From an uncultured Lachnospiraceae bacterium (GTDB lineage Bacteria > Bacillota > Clostridia > Lachnospirales > Lachnospiraceae), in the NCBI GenBank assembly GCA_946182825.1, contig CAMGZH010000013.1, positions 1 to 64,000 of the forward strand: a DNA stretch of 64,000 nucleotides, in the 5' to 3' direction. The stretch's first letter is position 1. Every line of letters starts with the position of its first letter. The position numbers and the translations under genes were made by a program. This document shows, in pieces, positions 55,368 through 63,388 of this stretch. The notes below the pieces were generated by a model, which was given only the letters and a program-made list of their open reading frames with translations, made no database searches and had not been told where the DNA came from.

Positions 55368-56492
55368 ATGAGAAACAATCTACGAACAAGGACACTTGCG
55401 GCAATGTTTCTTGCTGCTACTGTTGTGGCATCAGCACCGGTAACGGGATTTACAGCACCGGTTGTGGCAGAGGCTGCAACAACCATGGACAGTGCAGAGA
55501 CCATTGATATTTTTCAGGGCGTTACAGCCAACTTCTCTGAGAATTCCAAGAATCAGAAGCTTTACTATAAGTTCTATGTGAAGGAAGATACTATGATCGA
55601 TGCCACCATCACATCGGATGGGAATAAGGTTCATTCTTCTTTCAGCATTAAGAAGCTGACCAACCGCATCTATGTGAATGTGAAGGGCGAGGCGCATACA
55701 GAGTCTGATAATCCAAAGGGATATTACTACAATCTTCCGGCTTCCAAGGATCCATATCTGCTCTGCATTGAGGGACCTTACGCATCGGATGAGACGGTAG
55801 GAGTGATCGCAACAAAGGTATCGGATGTCTCCAATCATCTGAAGTCTGCCAAGTCCATCAAGATGGGAAGTCTTACATCCGGACAGATCTACACAGAGGA
55901 TGATGCGGACTGCTTTAAGTTTAATTCCGGTAAGTTCGATCTGGTTAAGGTATCTGCGACCTCCGGTCACTGGGCATCCAATGATTATGCGATCTACAAG
56001 GATACCACCGGTTCCAAGGCATCTCTGGTAGCTTCTTTCCGCTATAACAGCCTGGGAGCAGAGACTCTTTCTTCCGGATATATCCGTCTGAAGAAGAATA
56101 CCAATTATTATGTACGCGTTACACGCTGGAACGGTGATCCGAGGGAATATTCCTTTAAGTTAAAGGGAGCTGTGGATGTACCAAACAGCGCTAAGAAGGC
56201 GAAGGTTGTAAAGGCCGGCAAGCTCACCAAGGGACTCTTGGAGTATAAGGATGATGCTGATTACTATCAGTTTAAGGCAACAAAGAACGGAACCGTTAAG
56301 CTGACCTGTAATGCAGGAAGTTCCTATGCCAGTGATATCGAGGTATATAAGAAGGGATCTGCACTTAAGCTTGTTACGACTTCAGTCAGCATCAATGGAA
56401 CATCTGCGAAGTTTAAGGTGAAGAAGGGCAAGTGGTATATTGTGAAAGTATACGGAGCTGCTAATTGCACCTATTCATTCAAGGTAAAATAA
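55368..56492 (+). CDS. Secreted protein with PPC-like beta-domain repeats
   Basis: A 374-residue exported protein. The signal peptide is RTRTLAAMFLAATVVASA with likely cleavage after VVAEA (about residue 36). The mature part holds three related beta domains of the pre-peptidase C-terminal (PPC) type; the last two share the pattern DDADxxxF preceded by GxLTxGxxxxx (GSLTSGQIYTEDDADCFKF and GKLTKGLLEYKDDADYYQF). No catalytic domain is seen, so it is probably a binding or matrix protein. The ORF track start is 22 codons too early; ATG 55368 has GAGGAGAG and begins the signal peptide. Confidence 0.78.
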   Translation: MRNNLRTRTLAAMFLAATVVASAPVTGFTAPVVAEAATTMDSAETIDIFQGVTANFSENSKNQKLYYKFYVKEDTMIDATITSDGNKVHSSFSIKKLTNRIYVNVKGEAHTESDNPKGYYYNLPASKDPYLLCIEGPYASDETVGVIATKVSDVSNHLKSAKSIKMGSLTSGQIYTEDDADCFKFNSGKFDLVKVSATSGHWASNDYAIYKDTTGSKASLVASFRYNSLGAETLSSGYIRLKKNTNYYVRVTRWNGDPREYSFKLKGAVDVPNSAKKAKVVKAGKLTKGLLEYKDDADYYQFKATKNGTVKLTCNAGSSYASDIEVYKKGSALKLVTTSVSINGTSAKFKVKKGKWYIVKVYGAANCTYSFKVK

Positions 56493-56500
56493 ATACAAAG

Positions 56501-56535
56501 AGAGCCTGTGAAACAATCGTTTCACAGGCTCTTTT
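56501..56535. terminator. Bidirectional terminator
   Basis: Perfect 13-bp stem AGAGCCTGTGAAA/TTTCACAGGCTCT (56501-56513, 56520-56532), loop CAATCG, followed by TTTT on the plus strand. It lies between the convergent PPC-type and GH13 genes and can serve both. Confidence 0.85.
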
Positions 56536-56538
56536 CAG

Positions 56539-58122
56539 TTAAGCCAAGACAACAAAGGACTGAGCGCCCAGTGTCAGGTCGTCGCCGGATATGTCAGCAG
56601 ATCCGATGGAATATAAAAGCTGATCGCCAAAACCGTCCTTGACCTCAGAGGCCTTTACGGTAATAGCAGAGGAAGAAGGATTAACACCACAGATCAGGCT
56701 GCCTCTACGATAGAGGAACAGGGGACAGTCTGCTTTTGCGTATACCGGTTCAAAGGTTCCGTCTGCCTGCAGATCCGCCTGACTGTGTCGAAGGGCGATG
56801 AGAGAACGAACGGTCTCAAGAAGAGAGTCTTCTTTTCCCAGCTGTTCTTCGACACAAGGTGCATCATCCGAAGGGTCAAGAGGCAGGTAAAGATCTTCCG
56901 GAAAGGCAGTGGAAAATCCCATGTTCCTGCTGTGATCCCACTGCATCGGTGTACGGGTTCCGGTACGGCTGTAGCCGCCCTCCTTGGTAGGAAGGTTGTC
57001 GATGTAGCGCATACCGATCTCATCGCCGTAGTACATGAAAGGAACGCCCGGCATGGTAAACAGGAAACCATAGGCAACTTTCAGCTCATCGGGATCTAAG
57101 GTGCGGCGCAGTCGCGGTGTGTCGTGGTTGCCGGAGATGAGGCTGATATATCCCTTTCCTTTTACGGCTTCATAGTGGGGAAGGAACTTGTCCAGAAACC
57201 GCAGAATGTTTCCGCCGGCATCCTTACGGAAGAAGCTGTGGTCCTTTGTGAGGATGGCCGGGTTGCTGCCTTTGTTGTCAGGATCGTCTCTGTAATCACG
57301 GAACAGGGTGCGGTAGCCGGAGCCAGGGTTGTCCAGGGTGAAATCACTGTGAAAACCGCCGGGAATGGACTGGGAAGGGTTGTCCCATTCTGAGATCAGA
57401 ACGCATTCCGGATAATCCTTGTCGAACATCTGACGCACATCCTGCCAGATTTTCTGGGTAAAAGCTTTGTCCTTGGTATCATTTTTAACAAGGGAGTCTG
57501 CCATATCCACCCGGAAACCGTCGCAGCCCCGGTCCATCCAGAACCGCATGACATCCTTCATGGCCTCCCTTGTCTCAATGGCAGCAGGGCAGTCTGCCGG
57601 CATCTGCCAGTCTTCGTCGATCTCGCCGAAACCATAGTTTAAGGCCGGCTGAGATTTGAAAAAGTTAAGCATGTAGATGCCGTCTCGTTCACATTCACCG
57701 GCAATATAAGGTCGACCGGTCATGGCCCAGGCATAGTCAGCCCAGACATAGCGGTCGGAATAAGCATTTCGTTCCTGTCTTCCGCTTTCTACGAACCATG
57801 GATGCTCTTCTGAGGTGTGGCCCGGAACCAGATCTAACAGGACATGGATCCCGCGCTTGTGTGCCTCTCCAAAGAGACGGTAGAGATCCTCGTTTGAGCC
57901 GTATCGGGAAGCGACCTTTTTGTAGTTGCGGACATCATAGCCGGCATCCTTGAAGGGGGAATCATAGCACGGATTGATCCAGAGGGCGTTAAAGCCAAGC
58001 TCCTTTATATAGTCAAGTCTTGAGGTGATACCGTCGATATCACCGATGCCATCCCCGTTGCTGTCTTGAAAGGACTGTGGGTAAATTTCATAAAATACTG
58101 CATCTTTCAGCCAGTTAACCAT
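56539..58122 (-). CDS. GH13 alpha-glucosidase/alpha-amylase family enzyme
   Basis: A 527-residue cytoplasmic glycoside hydrolase. The (beta/alpha)8 barrel begins WLKDAVFYEIYPQSFQDSNGDGIGDIDGI and has the three catalytic carboxylates: nucleophile D206 (GFRVDMADS), acid/base E245 (LISEWDN) and D334 (SGNHDTPR). The Asn-Gly-Asp calcium-like loop and domain order suit the oligo-1,6-glucosidase/alpha-glucosidase/trehalose-hydrolase group; the exact linkage cannot be set from sequence. No signal peptide. The ORF track adds 69 upstream residues; ATG 58122 follows GGAGG on the minus strand and starts the conserved domain. Confidence 0.88.
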   Translation of the reverse strand: MVNWLKDAVFYEIYPQSFQDSNGDGIGDIDGITSRLDYIKELGFNALWINPCYDSPFKDAGYDVRNYKKVASRYGSNEDLYRLFGEAHKRGIHVLLDLVPGHTSEEHPWFVESGRQERNAYSDRYVWADYAWAMTGRPYIAGECERDGIYMLNFFKSQPALNYGFGEIDEDWQMPADCPAAIETREAMKDVMRFWMDRGCDGFRVDMADSLVKNDTKDKAFTQKIWQDVRQMFDKDYPECVLISEWDNPSQSIPGGFHSDFTLDNPGSGYRTLFRDYRDDPDNKGSNPAILTKDHSFFRKDAGGNILRFLDKFLPHYEAVKGKGYISLISGNHDTPRLRRTLDPDELKVAYGFLFTMPGVPFMYYGDEIGMRYIDNLPTKEGGYSRTGTRTPMQWDHSRNMGFSTAFPEDLYLPLDPSDDAPCVEEQLGKEDSLLETVRSLIALRHSQADLQADGTFEPVYAKADCPLFLYRRGSLICGVNPSSSAITVKASEVKDGFGDQLLYSIGSADISGDDLTLGAQSFVVLA

Positions 58123-58460
58123 TTCTTTATAACCTCCGTTTAAGAATATTTTTTTCAGAATACCACTTAGAGGCAAAAGGGGATAGAAGAAATCCTTTTG
58201 GAACGTGTTATATTTTTTAGAATTTTCGCTTAAAAAATGTAACATTGGAAAAAATGACGGAAAAGGCTCAAAATGAGCGATGACAAAATGCACAAAAATT
58301 GACGGTTCGTATTGGTTAAAATTTCGCAATCAGATAAAAACTAAAGCTATAATAACATGCCAAAAGTGGGCGTAAATAGTTTGAAATGTATAGAAACTTG
58401 TGAAAAATAAAACAATAAAGCAAATAAAACGATATCGTGTAGAAATTGACAGACTAAACA

Positions 58461-58476
58461 CGTCCACACGTTAAAG
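58461..58476 (+). promoter_or_regulatory. CGT-N4-AYG-TTAAAG motif copy 3 (ppdK)
   Basis: CGTCCACACGTTAAAG, 47 bp upstream of the ppdK -35 box; a TTGACA lies just before it (58446-58451). Function unknown. Confidence 0.35.
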
Positions 58477-58507
58477 GATTGAATGTACATATATACCAAA
58501 AATATCC

Positions 58508-58535
58508 TTGAACGCACAAGATTTTGTGTTAAAAT
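58508..58535 (+). promoter_or_regulatory. Probable ppdK promoter with internal palindrome
   Basis: TTGAAC (58508-58513), 16-base spacer, TAAAAT (58530-58535). The spacer contains CACAA-GATT-TTGTG (58515-58528), a dyad placed where a repressor would block RNA polymerase. Leader length to the ATG would be about 100 bases. Confidence 0.6.
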
Positions 58536-58570
58536 ACATAAGGACACAACAAATAGCACTTGCATTTGCG

Positions 58571-58613
58571 GTGTCAAGGATCATACTCGTTTTGCGACAC
58601 GAAAAGGGGATCC
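58571..58613 (+). other. Possible H-type pseudoknot in ppdK leader
   Basis: GTGTC (58571-58575) can pair with GACAC (58596-58600), and GGATC (58578-58582) with GATCC (58609-58613). The two stems interleave, the pattern of an H-type pseudoknot, ending 17 bases before the AGGAGG of ppdK. Each stem is only 5 bp, so chance is possible. Confidence 0.35.
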
Positions 58614-58644
58614 GTTATAGACAAGAAATTAGGAGGAAGTAAAA

Positions 58645-61287
58645 ATGGCAAACAAATGGGTTTATACCTTCAAAGAAGGTAACATGTCTATGAGAAATCT
58701 GCTTGGTGGTAAGGGTGCTAACCTTGCAGAGATGACAGAAATTGGTCTTCCTGTTCCACAGGGGTTCACAATTACAACAGAAGCATGTACACAATATTAC
58801 GAGGATGGACGTAAGATCAACGACGAGATCATGGCCCAGACAATGGAAGGCGTTGCTTGGATGGAGAAAGAGAACGGTAAGAAGTTCGGTGATCTCGAGA
58901 ATCCGCTTCTTGTTTCTGTCCGTTCCGGAGCACGTGCTTCAATGCCAGGAATGATGGATACGATCCTGAACCTTGGACTTAACGACGAAGTTGTTGAGGC
59001 AATGATCAAGGGTAACCCGGATCCGGCATTTGAGCGTTTCGTATACGACTCATACAGAAGATTTATCCAGATGTTCTCCGATGTTGTAATGGAAGTCGGT
59101 AAGAAATATTTTGAACAGCTCATCGATAAGATGAAGGAAGAGAAAGGGGTACAGTACGACGTTGATCTGACAGCTGCCGATCTTAAGGAGCTGGCTATTC
59201 AGTTCAAGGCAGAGTACAAGAAGCAGTTAGGCGAGGACTTCCCATCTGATCCTGTTGAGCAGTTAAAGCTTGCTATCGAGGCAGTGTTCCGTTCCTGGGA
59301 TAACCCTCGTGCAAACGTATACCGTCGTGACAATGATATCCCATACTCATGGGGTACAGCAGTTAACGTAATGCCAATGGTATTCGGTAACTTAAATAAT
59401 AACTCAGGTACAGGTGTTGCTTTCACCCGTGATCCGGCAAACGGAGAGAAGAAGCTGATGGGAGAGTTCCTGATCAACGCACAGGGTGAGGACGTTGTAG
59501 CCGGTGTTCGTACACCAATGCCAATCGCTCAGATGGAGAAGGAATTCCCTGAGGCTTATGGCGAGTTCATCAAGGTTTGTGAGACACTTGAGAATCACTA
59601 CCATGATATGCAGGATATGGAGTTCACTGTTGAGAATAAGAAGCTTTACATGCTGCAGTGCCGTAACGGTAAGAGAACAGCAACCGCTGCTCTGAAGATC
59701 GCATGTGATCTTGTAGATGAGGGTCATAAGACAGAGGAAGAGGCTGTTGCAATGATCGATCCTCGTAACCTTGATACACTTCTTCACCCACAGTTCGATG
59801 TAGCAGCACTGAAGGCTGCGACACCAATCGGAAAGGGACTTGGTGCTTCACCGGGAGCTGCTTGTGGTAAGGTGGTATTCACAGCAGATGATGCTGAAGA
59901 GTGGGCTGGCCGTGGCGAGAAGGTCATCCTGGTTCGTCTTGAGACCTCTCCGGAGGATATTACAGGTATGAAGGCTGCAGAGGGAATCCTTACCGTTCGT
60001 GGTGGAATGACATCCCACGCTGCCGTTGTTGCCCGTGGTATGGGTGAGTGCTGTGTATCCGGCTGTGGCGACATCAAGATGGATGAAGAGAACAAGAAGT
60101 TCGAATTAGGCGGTAAGACATTTGTTGAGGGAGATTACATCTCTATCGATGGTACAACCGGTAACATCTATGACGGTGAGATCAAGACCGTAGATGCTAA
60201 GATCGCAGGTGAGTTCGGCCGCATCATGGCTTGGGCTGATAAGTACAGAACCATGAAGGTTCGTACCAATGCAGATACACCGGCTGATGCAAAGAAGGCT
60301 CGTGAGCTTGGTGCTCAGGGTATCGGTCTTTGCCGTACAGAGCATATGTTCTTCGATGAGAACCGTATCGCAGCATTCCGTGAGATGATCTGCTCCGATA
60401 CAGTAGAAGAGAGAGAAGCAGCTCTCGCTAAGATCCTTCCATATCAGCAGGATGACTTCAAGCAGTTATTCGAGGCAATGGAGGGCAACCCGGTAACCAT
60501 CCGTTTCCTTGATCCACCTCTTCATGAGTTCGTTCCTACTGCAGAGGATGACATCAAGAAGCTTGCTGATGCTCAGGGCAAGTCTGTTGAGACGATCAAG
60601 AGCATCATCGAGGGTCTGAAGGAGTTCAACCCAATGATGGGTCACCGTGGATGCCGTCTGACCATTACATATCCAGAGATTGCAAAGATGCAGACAACCG
60701 CTGTTATCCGTGCAGCCATCGAAGTTAAGAAGGCTCATCCGGATTGGAACCTTGTTCCTGAGATCATGATCCCACTGGTTGGTGAGGTTAAGGAGTTCAA
60801 GTTCGTTAAGGATATCGTTGTAGAGGTTGCTGATGCTGAGATCGCAGCAGCAGGATCTGACCTGACATACGAGGTTGGTACCATGATCGAGATCCCAAGA
60901 GCTGCTCTGACAGCTGACGAGATCGCTAAGGAAGCTGATTTCTTCTGCTTCGGTACAAACGATCTGACTCAGATGACCTTCGGCTTCTCTCGTGATGACG
61001 CCGGTAAGTTCTTAGGTGCATACTATGACAACAAGATCTTCGAGTCTGACCCATTCGCTAAGCTCGACCAGACCGGTGTTGGTAAGTTAATGGATACAGC
61101 TCTTAAGCTTGGTCGCCCGGAGAATGAGAAGTTACATTGCGGTATCTGTGGAGAGCACGGCGGAGATCCTTCTTCCGTAGAGTTCTGCCATTCCATTGGT
61201 CTGGACTATGTTTCTTGCTCACCATACCGTGTACCTGTAGCAAGATTGGCAGCGGCACAGGCAGCTATCGCCGAGTCACGTCAGTAA
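58645..61287 (+). CDS. ppdK: Pyruvate, phosphate dikinase
   Basis: Interconverts pyruvate, ATP and phosphate with phosphoenolpyruvate, AMP and pyrophosphate; in anaerobic Clostridia it serves glycolysis or PEP supply. The 880-residue protein has the N-terminal ATP-grasp domain, the phosphohistidine domain GGMTSHAAVVARGMG with catalytic H458, and the C-terminal PEP-binding TIM barrel (GTNDLTQMTFGFSRDD, HCGICGEHGGDP with the catalytic Cys). Length and motifs match the family fully. ATG 58645 follows AGGAGG. Confidence 0.97.
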   Translation: MANKWVYTFKEGNMSMRNLLGGKGANLAEMTEIGLPVPQGFTITTEACTQYYEDGRKINDEIMAQTMEGVAWMEKENGKKFGDLENPLLVSVRSGARASMPGMMDTILNLGLNDEVVEAMIKGNPDPAFERFVYDSYRRFIQMFSDVVMEVGKKYFEQLIDKMKEEKGVQYDVDLTAADLKELAIQFKAEYKKQLGEDFPSDPVEQLKLAIEAVFRSWDNPRANVYRRDNDIPYSWGTAVNVMPMVFGNLNNNSGTGVAFTRDPANGEKKLMGEFLINAQGEDVVAGVRTPMPIAQMEKEFPEAYGEFIKVCETLENHYHDMQDMEFTVENKKLYMLQCRNGKRTATAALKIACDLVDEGHKTEEEAVAMIDPRNLDTLLHPQFDVAALKAATPIGKGLGASPGAACGKVVFTADDAEEWAGRGEKVILVRLETSPEDITGMKAAEGILTVRGGMTSHAAVVARGMGECCVSGCGDIKMDEENKKFELGGKTFVEGDYISIDGTTGNIYDGEIKTVDAKIAGEFGRIMAWADKYRTMKVRTNADTPADAKKARELGAQGIGLCRTEHMFFDENRIAAFREMICSDTVEEREAALAKILPYQQDDFKQLFEAMEGNPVTIRFLDPPLHEFVPTAEDDIKKLADAQGKSVETIKSIIEGLKEFNPMMGHRGCRLTITYPEIAKMQTTAVIRAAIEVKKAHPDWNLVPEIMIPLVGEVKEFKFVKDIVVEVADAEIAAAGSDLTYEVGTMIEIPRAALTADEIAKEADFFCFGTNDLTQMTFGFSRDDAGKFLGAYYDNKIFESDPFAKLDQTGVGKLMDTALKLGRPENEKLHCGICGEHGGDPSSVEFCHSIGLDYVSCSPYRVPVARLAAAQAAIAESRQ

Positions 61288-61414
61288 AAGATCCGAGCTG
61301 TTTTTTGGGAACTTTTGAAATCTCCAAAGATTTCATGAGACAAAGTATGAGGATTTATCATCCGGAAAATACTTTCCATTACCCAGAAAAGATTGAAATA
61401 AAGCTATTCCTAGT

Positions 61415-61447
61415 ATAGGGTGTCTGCTTAGACACCCTATATTTTTT
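61415..61447 (+). terminator. Terminator of ppdK
   Basis: Perfect 11-bp stem ATAGGGTGTCT/AGACACCCTAT (61415-61425, 61430-61440), loop GCTT, then ATTTTTTT. About 125 bp of untranslated sequence separate it from the ppdK stop; nothing else was seen there. Confidence 0.92.
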
Positions 61448-61531
61448 TACACAAAAATAAAATTCAATTAAGCTGCCGGGGTACTTCATACATTTTTGCT
61501 GACTACATTCGAACAAAAATTCAAGGTAAAA

Positions 61532-61592
61532 GTTCGGAAAATCCGAACGTTAAAAAAAGACCATTTTGAAAAAGTTCGGAATATCCGAACTT
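61532..61592. promoter_or_regulatory. Tandem palindromic operators before XRE regulator
   Basis: Two copies of the same dyad: GTTCGGA-AAA-TCCGAAC (61532-61548) and AAGTTCGGA-ATA-TCCGAACTT (61572-61592), centres 42 bp apart (four helical turns), the second ending just before the AGGAGG of the downstream gene. A half-site TTCGAAC lies at 61508-61514 region. They are probable binding sites for the XRE protein encoded next. Confidence 0.82.
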
Positions 61593-61608
61593 AGAAGGAG
61601 GTTCAAAA

Positions 61609-61944
61609 ATGTCGGAATTTACAACTAAAAAGCTAAAAGAAGCGCGTGTTAGGGCAGGTTTTACTCAGGATGAAGCTGCAAAGCTCATGAACTTGAAGAA
61701 GACGACCATGAGCGAAATGGAAGCAGGTAAGAGAAGTATATCTGCAGATGAGCTTGCTCAGTTTTCTCGCATTTATAATGTAGATGTGAGAGAATTGCTT
61801 TTTGTTGAATTTACAGAAGCAGGAGATGAGCAGAGATTAACTGCTAAGTATAGTTCTTTCCTTAAGCTACTCGAAAAACTATCAGATAGAGAAGTAGAAG
61901 ATGTTTATTGGGTAATAAAGCGTAAGGTTGAAGGATTGCTTTAA
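61609..61944 (+). CDS. XRE-family HTH transcriptional regulator
   Basis: A 111-residue DNA-binding protein. Residues 8-62 are an XRE/Cro helix-turn-helix (LKEARVRAGFTQDEAAKLMNLKKTTMSEMEAGKRSIS), followed by a helical C-terminal part that may dimerise. ATG 61609 follows AAGGAGG. Two perfect dyads sit immediately upstream, so it very likely represses itself. No toxin or phage gene adjoins it; its targets outside this gene are unknown. It is closed by its own terminator, so it is monocistronic. Confidence 0.88.
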   Translation: MSEFTTKKLKEARVRAGFTQDEAAKLMNLKKTTMSEMEAGKRSISADELAQFSRIYNVDVRELLFVEFTEAGDEQRLTAKYSSFLKLLEKLSDREVEDVYWVIKRKVEGLL

Positions 61945-61965
61945 AAACTGAATAAAACTCAGGAT

Positions 61966-62011
61966 GCCCGCATTGCATTGCAGATTGTACCTGCTTTGCG
62001 GGTGTTTTTTT
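61966..62011 (+). terminator. Terminator of XRE gene
   Basis: GCCCGCA (61966-61972) pairs with TGCGGGT (61997-62003), with inner GCAG/CTGC (61980-61983, 61991-61994), followed by GTTTTTTT. Confidence 0.8.
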
Positions 62012-62032
62012 GTGAAAAATTCATCTCAGGTA

Positions 62033-62063
62033 TTGACTTGGAGTTAACTCCAAGGTGTATAGT
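62033..62063 (+). promoter_or_regulatory. MerR-type promoter and operator
   Basis: TTGACT (62033-62038) and TATAGT (62058-62063) are separated by 19 bases, the stretched spacing that MerR proteins correct. A perfect 18-bp palindrome CTTGGAGTTAACTCCAAG (62037-62054) fills the spacer. It lies 47 bp before the merR-like ATG. Confidence 0.9.
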
Positions 62064-62109
62064 GCAGACATAAGGTGCTAAAAACAAATCGATTTGAAGG
62101 AGAAATGCC

Positions 62110-62487
62110 ATGACTATTAGGGAAGTATGTGAAAAATTCGACCTTACTCCCGACACACTTCGCTATTATGAGCGAGTTGGTGTAATCCCGGAAGTAAACA
62201 GAACTAAGGGTGGCATTCGTGACTATTCTGAGCAGGACATCAAATGGGTTGAGAATGCTGTCTGTATGAGAAGCGCCGGAGTTCCTGTGGAGATGCTGAT
62301 TGAGTATGTAAAGCTATTCCAAGAGGGCGATTCTACAATCACTGCAAGACGTGACCTTCTGATGGAGGCACGTGCGGAAGTACAGAAGAACCTTGATAAA
62401 TATCAGGCTACAATGGACAGACTCAATTACAAGATATCCAGATATGAAGAGGCAGTAAAAACAGGTATCCTTAGGTGGGATGCTTAG
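62110..62487 (+). CDS. MerR-family regulator
   Basis: A 125-residue activator/repressor with the MerR winged HTH (TIREVCEKFDLTPDTLRYYERVGVIPEVNRTKGGIRDYSEQD, residues 2-45) and a C-terminal dimerisation helix. It lacks the cysteine pattern of metal-sensing MerR proteins, having one Cys in the HTH and one at CMRSAG, and resembles the YyaN/AdhR-like group that controls aldehyde or redox genes. It is the first gene of an operon with flavodoxin, CMD, cupin and alcohol dehydrogenase genes, controlled by the 19-bp-spacer promoter. Confidence 0.9.
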   Translation: MTIREVCEKFDLTPDTLRYYERVGVIPEVNRTKGGIRDYSEQDIKWVENAVCMRSAGVPVEMLIEYVKLFQEGDSTITARRDLLMEARAEVQKNLDKYQATMDRLNYKISRYEEAVKTGILRWDA

Positions 62488-62516
62488 AATATTGAAAAAG
62501 ACTAAGGAGGAAGGCT

Positions 62517-63038
62517 ATGGCAAAGACACTGATTGCTTTCTTTTCGAGAGCAGACGAGAACTATTTTGGCGGATCAATGAAATATATAGAAGTCGGAAAT
62601 ACTGAGATTGTAGCTGGCAAAATCAAGAATATGATTGATGCAGATATTTTTAAAATAGAGATGAAGACTCCTTATGCAAAGGATTACAACACCTGCATCG
62701 CACAAGCTAAGGAACACAAAAACCAGAATGCAAGACCTGAACTTGTGGCACTGCCAGATAGTATTGAGAAATACGACACAGTAATCCTTGGATATCCCAA
62801 TTACTGGGGCACAATGCCTATGGCAGTTTTCACATTCCTTGATGCATTTGATTTTTCGGGAAAGACAATTCTTCCGTTTTGTACCAACGAGGGAAGCGGT
62901 ATGGGTTCAAGTGAATCAGATATTAAAAAGCTTTGTGCCGGAGCAGATGATAAGAAGGGACTTCCTCTTAACGGAAGTAGTGTAGCAAGAGCTGATGCTC
63001 AGATTGAGAGCTGGCTTAAGACGAATGGATTGAAGTAA
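62517..63038 (+). CDS. Flavodoxin
   Basis: A 173-residue FMN-binding flavodoxin-like protein. The phosphate-loop region is FFSRADENYFGG, an atypical form of the (S/T)xTGxT loop seen in this subfamily, and the later segments LGYPNYWGTMPMAVFTFLD and FCTNEGSGMGSS surround the isoalloxazine ring. It would transfer low-potential electrons in the cytoplasm, possibly as an NAD(P)H-linked reductase. ATG 62517 follows AAGGAGG. It shares the MerR-controlled operon. Confidence 0.87.
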   Translation: MAKTLIAFFSRADENYFGGSMKYIEVGNTEIVAGKIKNMIDADIFKIEMKTPYAKDYNTCIAQAKEHKNQNARPELVALPDSIEKYDTVILGYPNYWGTMPMAVFTFLDAFDFSGKTILPFCTNEGSGMGSSESDIKKLCAGADDKKGLPLNGSSVARADAQIESWLKTNGLK

Positions 63039-63049
63039 GGAGGAAGGCT

Positions 63050-63388
63050 ATGGCAGAAAAAATTGTACAGACAGCTGGCAGGGATGCTCTAGGAGATTTT
63101 GCACCGGAGTTTGCACATTATAATGACGACATTCTTTTCGGTGAAAACTGGAACAATCAGGACATTGATGTAAAAACAAGATGTATGCTTACAGTCACAG
63201 CCATCATGGCACAGGGACTTGTGGGTGACGCTTTAAAGCACCACATCATGAATGCTAAGAATCATGGGGTGACACAGAAGGAAATGGCAGCACTTATTAC
63301 TCACGTGGCTTTCTATGCAGGTTGGCCTAAGGCTTGGGCAGTATTTAACCTGGCAAAGGAAGTGTATGGGGAAGGCGGTGAAGCTTAA
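63050..63388 (+). CDS. Carboxymuconolactone decarboxylase family protein
   Basis: A 112-residue all-helical CMD-fold protein, with the family segment ALITHVAFYAGWPKAWAVF and KTRCMLTVTAIMAQG. The AhpD-type CxxC is absent, so a peroxidase role like AhpD is unlikely. The true substrate of these small stand-alone CMD proteins is unknown. ATG 63050 follows AAGGAGG, and its stop overlaps the cupin start (TAATG). Confidence 0.85.
   Translation: MAEKIVQTAGRDALGDFAPEFAHYNDDILFGENWNNQDIDVKTRCMLTVTAIMAQGLVGDALKHHIMNAKNHGVTQKEMAALITHVAFYAGWPKAWAVFNLAKEVYGEGGEA

Larger units (their letters stand above)
58123..58644. other. Long divergent intergenic region
   Basis: 522 bp between the GH13 gene (minus) and ppdK (plus), strongly AT-rich, with no supported gene; the 76-aa minus ORF at 58347-58577 has no binding site or recognisable features. 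It contains the ppdK promoter, one copy of the CGT-N4-AYG-TTAAAG motif and a possible RNA pseudoknot in the ppdK leader, listed separately. TATAAT at 58348-58353 lacks a partner -35. Confidence 0.6.

Noticed and set aside
58515-58528. Rex operator in the ppdK promoter
   Set aside because: CACAA-N4-TTGTG is a dyad but in the opposite half-site order from the Rex consensus TTGTGA-N6-TCACAA; kept only as an unnamed dyad.
58347-58577. Minus-strand 76-aa ORF in the long intergenic region
   Set aside because: No ribosome binding site, AT-driven open frame, antisense to the ppdK promoter.
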